From the NCBI GenBank assembly GCA_008694505.1, contig VZDJ01000219.1, forward strand, positions 14,978,645 to 15,042,644: a stretch of 64,000 bases of DNA, written 5' to 3'. Positions 62,096 to 64,000 of the stretch are shown in pieces (position 1 is the first letter of the stretch; each line of letters begins with the position of its first letter). The position numbers and the translations under genes were made by a program. The DNA is from Cyanoderma ruficeps. Lineage: Eukaryota > Chordata > Aves > Passeriformes > Timaliidae. The notes beneath the pieces are model-generated. The model did not search any database, was not told where the DNA came from, and worked only from the letters and a program-made list of their open reading frames with translations.

Positions 62096-64000
62096 GGGCT
62101 CCCAGGAAAGGCTTGGCTGTGGAATGGTGGCCAGCACTGGGGGCACCAGCAGAGCCCAGAATGTTCCTTGCCCGGCTGGGCGATGCCCAGGGGGACGAAG
62201 TGACCACGGGAGGAGTTTTCCTCTCTCAGCTGAAGGGGCTGTTTGTGAGGTCTGGGGGCCCAGAGCCCTCAGACAGCCTGGCAATGCCATGGCCACGGGA
62301 GCAGCTTCTCCCCACACTGCCTGTGTCTCCCCATCCTGCTGCTCACACTGCAGGCTGCTCCCTCCTCTCCAAATTTTAACTTCATCACATGTTACTTTGC
62401 GAAGATCCCTATATAAATATTTTGGCTCATTTAATATGCCTTCTGGTATTTTAGGTCTCTTTTCCCCCACCATTTGGGGAAACTTATTTTTATTTTCAAA
62501 CAAATTTGATACTCGTACAGAAGTTCACTTGCAGAAGCAAGTGTTTTCGGGAGGATTGCAGGAGTGCTGGTAAAATGACAATGTGCTGGGAGGCTCCTGA
62601 TGGGAGTGTGTGTGCTGCCTGAAAACCACTGTGCACAAACGAGACAGAGCAGGGGGCAATTCTGGGGTTTATATTGGCTTGGCAAGTTCAGAACATTTAA
62701 ATGGAAAACACTTTGAACTAGAAATTTTAAATTTGAATTTAAATTGAATTCAAATCAGATGGCAGCACTCAGGTGTCCCCAGATACCCCCAGAAGGGTAA
62801 AAAATTGTGTGAGCTTCCCAAGGAGGCTGGAACAGGCACAGGGTCTGCCCTGCTCCCTCCCTCCCCCTGACCCCTTTCCCCTCCTGGTCCCTTTTCTCCC
62901 CAGTTCCCTCCCTCCTCCCAGATCCCTCTCCACAGATCCCTCTCCCCACTCGCTGCTCCTTCCAACAGACGGGAGGGTTCAAACCCGTGATGTTCCTGCC
63001 AAGTCCTTCCCAGCTTTGTCTCTCACTGACATCTCACTGCAGATAAACCCCGGGGTGTCGGTCCTGCTGCCAGGACAGATCCCGGAGCTCAGCAGTGCCT
63101 GGGATTTGTCATCCTTCCTCAGCTTGACCTGGGCAATTTTATCTGGACAGGGGCATTTTCTGCTGATAAATCCGGCCCCATTACCAAGTCAGGATGTATT
63201 TATTAAAACACCAATTAGAGCTTGGTCTGTCATCAGTCACAGCCCCCTCAATTCCCCGATGGCTGCAGAGCCCCGGGAGGAGCTGGGCACACCCCAGTGC
63301 CCGCTCTCAACCAAACTGTCACATCAAACGGAGCCAACGTCCCCCTGCCCTCAGCCCCGGGGGAAATCCAGCTTGGATCCACCACAGGAACAACGGGGGA
63401 GGTGTTTGAAAGCTCCAGCTCCTCATTCTTGGGTGCTGAGAGGTGAACAGAGGGTGCCCAGGCTGGAGGCACGGCGGTGACAGAGCTCCAGGGGGGTGGA
63501 GGTGACAGGGAGGTGACCGGGGGACAGCTGGGGACACCCCTGTGCCCCCTGCCAGCCCTGCCCACGCTGGTGAGTTGGTGCCCAGATGGGATCAGCTGCT
63601 GCCCTGAGCCCAGCGAGGACAGACAGGGAGCAGGAGCAGCAAGGCCCACCACACAGGAGAGATGAAAGCCGTGGGACAGGAGGGGGAAAGGAGCACGAAA
63701 CAGAAATAAATCAAACCGACAACAAAGCCCTACAGCAGAAGGGGCAGGGAAAGGAATAAAAGGTGGGAAGAAAACATCAATGGAGCAGAGTGGATTGAGA
63801 ACAGCAGGAAAACGGCTCAAGTGATCACAGGCGGGGATGTTGGTACAGCCACACACGTGGAGGTAAATGAGCATCTGGACACAGAAAATGTCCCTGTCTG
63901 CCTCAAAAACAGGCACCAGATGTGTCTGCGCTGTTGCCTGGGGACACTGTCCCTTCCCAGCCGTGACACCATCCCCAGCCTGCCCACAAAGCCCAGGTAC
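62096..64000. other. intron stretch to the window edge, unique
   Basis: AT-rich at 62370-62560 and 62660-62770, then pyrimidine-rich at 62840-62950. A 235-codon frame (62773-63480, plus strand) shows no family similarity that I can see. The KCTD16 C-terminal exon was not found here. Confidence 0.45.

Noticed and set aside
61325..62503. 392-codon minus-strand open frame, Pro-rich and repetitive
   Set aside because: It is the complement of the 59-bp minisatellite, whose unit contains no stop in any frame. The plus strand is equally open. No start context, splice sites or family domain.

Overview
The window reads as a piece of a bird chromosome, most likely from a passerine. Supporting this are many CR1 LINE 3' ends, two SINEs with a tRNA-Ile-like head and a CR1-type tail (TguSINE1-like), dense GC-rich minisatellites, and the gene order YIPF5 - KCTD16. 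From memory that order matches human 5q31 and chicken chromosome 13. There is one 114-base assembly gap (32653-32766) and a single N (53920). No prokaryotic feature, CRISPR array, viral gene or toxin gene was seen.

Left part (1-8.2 kb): intergenic DNA, then the complete coding part of YIPF5 on the minus strand. Five coding exons (7876-7779, 6654-6485, 5596-5451, 3746-3565, 2905-2743) join in frame to a 252-residue five-span Golgi/ER membrane protein. Its promoter is a CpG island with an ETS site and an NRF1-like site. Coding exon 4 is squeezed between two unrelated minisatellites.

Middle (8.2-16.9 kb): a divergent intergenic region with a 73-bp minisatellite and a SINE. It is followed by a second CpG island (about 14.15-15.18 kb), the likely KCTD16 promoter, then candidate 5'UTR exon ends and the large first coding exon of KCTD16 (16039-16870). 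That exon encodes 277 complete codons: the T1/BTB domain and the H1 domain of this GABA-B receptor auxiliary subunit. The C-terminal exon is not in the window.

Right part (16.9-64 kb): all of it appears to be the first coding-region intron of KCTD16. I found no other convincing coding exon. It holds about thirty tandem-repeat arrays, CR1 fragments, several CpG-rich patches that could be secondary promoters, and AT-rich repeat-free islands that look like candidate developmental enhancers (POU octamer duplication, PBX-HOX sites, homeodomain palindrome). The long open frames in the intron lie mostly in minisatellites whose unit lacks stop codons, and I do not call them genes.

The two genes are divergent neighbours, each with its own CpG island, and there is no sign of functional coupling between them. 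The most interesting material is non-coding: the paired octamer element near 35.7 kb, the exact PBX-HOX core near 59.0 kb, the ATF4-type element in the KCTD16 island, the uORF-rich alternative leader, and minisatellites grown from CR1 tails.
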